The notes under the pieces are model-generated. The model was not told where the DNA came from. It saw only the letters and a list, made by a program, of their open reading frames with translations, and ran no database searches. Of a stretch of DNA of 8,231 bases, positions 6,032 through 8,231 are shown one piece after another. The DNA is from Thermoplasmata archaeon (lineage in GTDB: Archaea > Thermoplasmatota > Thermoplasmata > Thermoplasmatales > Thermoplasmataceae), in contig JAKAYH010000081.1 in assembly GCA_021826835.1 (NCBI GenBank), forward strand, positions 1 through 8,231. Reading direction: 5' to 3'. Every line of letters begins with the position of its first letter. Within the stretch, counting starts at the first letter, position 1. The position numbers and the translations under genes are program-made.

Positions 6032-6869
6032 CGAATACCCCCATTAGATCAAGGTCATAAAGCATTCCTGATAATCTTCCTGGGCCTTCAAGAACAGGTA
6101 AATGATTAAAATTTCCCTTGCTCATCTTATTAGCAATTGAACCAATCGTCTCTTTGGAATATGCGACGACGGGATCTCTGATAAGTATGCTTTCTACCGT
6201 CTCCTGTGGCATTTTTATCTGATTTCTTTCTATAAAGTATGAGCCCATATTTCTAATCCCTCCCCACGTCCATGGATCTTCGTCAAGGTCGCTTCCCGGA
6301 TTGGTTCTATTGATGTTTGAAATAATATCGATTTTATCAAATAGATCTCTGTCTGTTATTAATCCCTTGAATACTCCCTCTATATCAATGATTGGGTTTG
6401 CAAATGTACCGCTGTACCTCATGGTATAATAAGCAACGGAAAGTGGTGTTTTCTCCCACATGGGAAATGTAATTCCCAATCTTATGTTCTTAATCTCCAC
6501 ATTTGGAAATCGTTGAGCCATAATTCCAAGAAAGTTCTGTGGAGTGAGAATTCCGATTACTCTGTTTGACTCATCAGTAACGATAATGTGCCTCCTTCGT
6601 TGCCTTATCATCTCCCTGGCTGCGAACTCAATTGAATCTTCTGGATTAACCGTTTTTGCGTTCCTCATTACCATTGCAGCCTGAGTTTCATTTGGATTGT
6701 TAAATATGTCCCTCCTGCTTATAACACCGGCAAAAATTCCATTTGAATCTGTTACAGGCATGCCAGTTATATTATTCCTTACCAAGGCATCCACTGCATC
6801 CGACAATGTTCCGGGAACTTTAAAAATGATTGGGTTTTCAGTCATTATATCTCTTACTGACAGCTCCAT
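6018..6869 (-). CDS. Protein of four CBS domains, first gene of the operon with glyS
   Basis: The 283 residues are almost entirely CBS repeats, with no enzyme, membrane or DNA-binding domain attached. CBS1 is about 6-56 (VRDIMTENPIIFKVPGTL to GVISRRDIF). CBS2 is about 65-118 (AMVMRNAKTVNPEDSI to GILTPQNFLGIM). CBS3 is about 126-179 (less regular, ending GLITDRDLFDK). CBS4 is about 223-278 (VESILIRDPVVAYSKE to GMLYDLDLMG). Between CBS3 and CBS4 is a linker of about 40 residues with DEDPWTWGGIRNMG (196-209). CBS pairs commonly bind AMP, ATP or S-adenosylmethionine; GLITDRD and GVISRRD carry the usual nucleotide-contact aspartate region. The target is unknown. The end overlaps the glyS start by 14 bases, so the two are likely made together. 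A promoter-like element lies 25-33 bases upstream. Confidence 0.9.
   Translation of the reverse strand: MELSVRDIMTENPIIFKVPGTLSDAVDALVRNNITGMPVTDSNGIFAGVISRRDIFNNPNETQAAMVMRNAKTVNPEDSIEFAAREMIRQRRRHIIVTDESNRVIGILTPQNFLGIMAQRFPNVEIKNIRLGITFPMWEKTPLSVAYYTMRYSGTFANPIIDIEGVFKGLITDRDLFDKIDIISNINRTNPGSDLDEDPWTWGGIRNMGSYFIERNQIKMPQETVESILIRDPVVAYSKETIGSIANKMSKGNFNHLPVLEGPGRLSGMLYDLDLMGVFDVKL
6037..6042 (-). promoter_or_regulatory. Ribosome binding site of glyS inside the CBS gene
   Basis: GGGGGT on the minus strand, five bases before the glyS ATG, is one mismatch from GGAGGT, the core complementary to the 16S rRNA 3' end. It also codes for part of LMGVFD at the end of the CBS protein. The apparently leaderless genes in the window lack such a site, so this one fits an internal operon start. 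Confidence 0.6.
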
Positions 6870-6893
6870 ATTAAGGGTTATACATTTCCGCTT

Positions 6894-6902
6894 ATCATAA
6901 TA
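6894..6902 (-). promoter_or_regulatory. TATA-box candidate for the CBS-glyS operon
   Basis: TATTATGAT on the minus strand, centred about 29 bases before the ATG at 6869. It would give a leader of at most a few bases. The match is imperfect, so the exact element is uncertain. Confidence 0.35.
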
Positions 6903-6919
6903 TTGCTATTCAATCATTA

Positions 6920-6941
6920 TTTTGTTCATAGGTGAACTAAA
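6920..6941. promoter_or_regulatory. Inverted repeat between two divergent promoters, candidate operator
   Basis: Arms TTTTGTTCA (6920-6928) and TGAACTAAA (6933-6941) around the spacer TAGG pair at 8 of 9 positions, with a perfect GTTCA/TGAAC core. It lies roughly midway between the proposed TATA boxes of the CBS-glyS operon and of the reductase gene, where a dimeric regulator could reach both. No regulator gene is in the window. Confidence 0.35.
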
Positions 6942-6958
6942 AACATTTAAACTAAATA

Positions 6959-6966
6959 GATTATAC
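6959..6966 (+). promoter_or_regulatory. TATA-box candidate for the reductase gene
   Basis: GATTATAC, centred about 24 bases before the ATG at 6986, consistent with a leaderless transcript. A second TATA-like run, TATATAT at 6981-6987, overlaps the start codon and is probably not used, since a start further downstream would remove the FAD-binding strand. Confidence 0.45.
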
Positions 6967-6985
6967 ACTCTGGAAATTGGTATAT

Positions 6986-8231
6986 ATGACAACCTCTAAT
7001 GATTATGATGTAATTGTTGCTGGGGCAGGGATGTCAGGTAGTTTGGCGGCAGCTATGGCGGCCAGAGGAGGGGCATCAGTTTTGCTTGTGGATAGAAACA
7101 AAGAAGAATCCGTCGGGAAAAAGACTGTTTGGGGATGGACATGCGGTGATGCAGTTGCTGGAAGCCATATTGACTTTCTTCAAAAAAACACAGGCGTTAC
7201 ATTTTCACACCCGGAACTTGATCAGAAGGTGGACGGTGTACTCGCTCTTTCGCCAGATCTTTCCTCGAAATATCCCTTCGATGGTCTTGGATATTCATTG
7301 GATAGACCAGAATTTGAGAGAAAATTACTGCAGATAGCCTTAAAGAGTGGGGTTGAGTATATTCCCGAATTTGAAGTGGATGGTCCAATAGCAGAAAATA
7401 ATGTAATCACCGGTATATCGGGAAGAGCCAAAGGAGGAGAAAAAAAGGTCTTCAAATCGAAATTAGTTATAGACTGTCTTGGAGTCTCCACTGTTATCAG
7501 AAGAAAACTCCCAGAGAATCCATTTATAGACAGAACCATAGATATCGATGATATTGAAAGCACTGGTAGATATATCTTTGAATTTGAATCTCTTGATCAC
7601 GAAGATGAGAGATATTACGACAGAAAATATGCGCTCATACATCTTAACAATGAGATTGCACCTGGAGGATATGGATGGGTTTTCCCAAGATCCGGAAACA
7701 GAGTCAACATTGGATTGGGAGTACAGAAAAGGAGTCTTGACATTAGAAATAAAGCACTGGGAAAGTCAGATAATCTTCAATCTCTAATTGACAATTATGT
7801 TAAAATGTTACCTGTGTTTAAAGACCTCAAAATATACGACAAGGATAGTAACGGAAAGGGATCATGGTCTGTACCAGTAAGAAGACAGATGGAAAGTCTG
7901 GTGTTCAATGGATATATGGGGGCTGGTGACAGTATGGTTATGCCAAATCCAATCAGCGCAGGTGGAATTGGCCCCGCTCTTATCTCAGGTATAGTCTGCG
8001 GAAAACATGCCGCAAGAGCTGTACAGGAAGGAGATGTATCTGTAAAAAATTTGTGGAGTTATAATTTAGAATATAACGAACTCTACGGGAAGAAGATGGC
8101 AGGAATGGAAGCTTTCAGAATATATTTGCAATCCCTAAACAATTCAATCCTAAACTATGGAATGAAATCATTCCTTACGAATGAGGAAGCATCCGATTTA
8201 ACCGTTGGTTTAATCCCTGAGTTGTCCATGG
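6986..8231 (+). CDS. Geranylgeranyl-reductase-family FAD flavoprotein (3' end outside window)
   Basis: 415 codons are open to the right edge; probably only a short C-terminus is missing. The FAD-binding strand-loop-helix DYDVIVAGAGMSGSLAA is at 6-22 (GxGxxG at 13-18). C53-G54 stands where the family has its conserved Cys-Gly. PGGYGWVFP (226-234) fits exactly the P-x-x-Y-x-W-x-F-P substrate-cavity motif of archaeal geranylgeranyl reductases, followed by NRVNIGLG. GAGDSMVMPNPISAGGIGPALISG (312-335) is the second FAD motif, with GDS instead of the usual GDA. Family members saturate the double bonds of geranylgeranyl chains of archaeal lipids or prenyl compounds at the membrane surface. The region after the first FAD motif (GKKTVWGWTCGDAV) departs from the R-C-G-E-G form of standard digeranylgeranylglycerophospholipid reductases, so this may be a paralogue with another prenyl substrate. 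Start chosen by the TATA spacing and the fold; a stop at 6953 bars a much longer N-terminus. Confidence 0.87.
   Translation, partial: MTTSNDYDVIVAGAGMSGSLAAAMAARGGASVLLVDRNKEESVGKKTVWGWTCGDAVAGSHIDFLQKNTGVTFSHPELDQKVDGVLALSPDLSSKYPFDGLGYSLDRPEFERKLLQIALKSGVEYIPEFEVDGPIAENNVITGISGRAKGGEKKVFKSKLVIDCLGVSTVIRRKLPENPFIDRTIDIDDIESTGRYIFEFESLDHEDERYYDRKYALIHLNNEIAPGGYGWVFPRSGNRVNIGLGVQKRSLDIRNKALGKSDNLQSLIDNYVKMLPVFKDLKIYDKDSNGKGSWSVPVRRQMESLVFNGYMGAGDSMVMPNPISAGGIGPALISGIVCGKHAARAVQEGDVSVKNLWSYNLEYNELYGKKMAGMEAFRIYLQSLNNSILNYGMKSFLTNEEASDLTVGLIPELSM

Noticed and set aside
5258..6060. Plus-strand open frames opposite glyS (5258-5593 and 5755-6060)
   Set aside because: They are antisense to a gene with all class II synthetase motifs intact and have no features of their own.
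7014..7787. Open frames at 7014-7337 (+), 7197-7388 (-), 7222-7563 (-) and 7548-7787 (+)
   Set aside because: They are other-frame readings of the flavoprotein gene starting at 6986, whose motifs are continuous through this region.

Overview
The window looks like part of a chromosome from an acidophilic archaeon of the order Thermoplasmatales. It is AT-rich and favours AGA/AGG arginine codons. Most genes outside operons have a TATA-like element about 24-30 bases upstream of the start codon, which fits leaderless transcripts. The strongest lineage marker is an L-threonine dehydrogenase of the short-chain (GalE-like) type that I recognise as close to the Thermoplasma volcanium enzyme. A GlyRS of the archaeal/eukaryotic kind and a geranylgeranyl-reductase-family flavoprotein (archaeal lipid saturation) agree with this. 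I cannot place the genus.

Layout. The left edge (3-437, +) is the C-terminal CBS-domain pair of a larger protein whose beginning lies outside the window. An unexplained gap (438-707) follows, then a GNAT N-acetyltransferase (738-1199, +). It converges, with a 9-base overlap and a hairpin, on a sugar-phosphate nucleotidyltransferase that carries a degenerate cupin tail (1191-2135, -). Next come glycine C-acetyltransferase kbl (2200-3381, -) and threonine dehydrogenase tdh (3469-4407, +), transcribed divergently from an 87-base shared region. After a 169-base convergent gap lies a two-gene operon on the minus strand: a four-CBS-domain protein (6018-6869) and glycyl-tRNA synthetase glyS (4577-6031), overlapping by 14 bases. 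A divergent promoter region with an inverted repeat separates this operon from a geranylgeranyl-reductase-like flavoprotein (6986-8231, +) that runs off the right edge.

How the genes fit together. Tdh oxidises threonine to 2-amino-3-ketobutyrate. Kbl cleaves that with CoA to glycine and acetyl-CoA. GlyRS, encoded next door, charges glycine onto tRNA. The central 4 kb is therefore a threonine-to-glycine-to-Gly-tRNA neighbourhood, with a candidate adenylate-sensing CBS protein tied to GlyRS. The outer genes appear to be functionally separate (ion transport or nucleotide sensing, protein acetylation, surface sugar activation, isoprenoid lipid reduction).

I see no mobile element, CRISPR array, tRNA or rRNA. 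The window is mostly ordinary housekeeping and core archaeal metabolism. Points worth a second look are the CBS-GlyRS coupling, the cupin tail lacking metal ligands, the atypical reductase, and several intergenic repeats.
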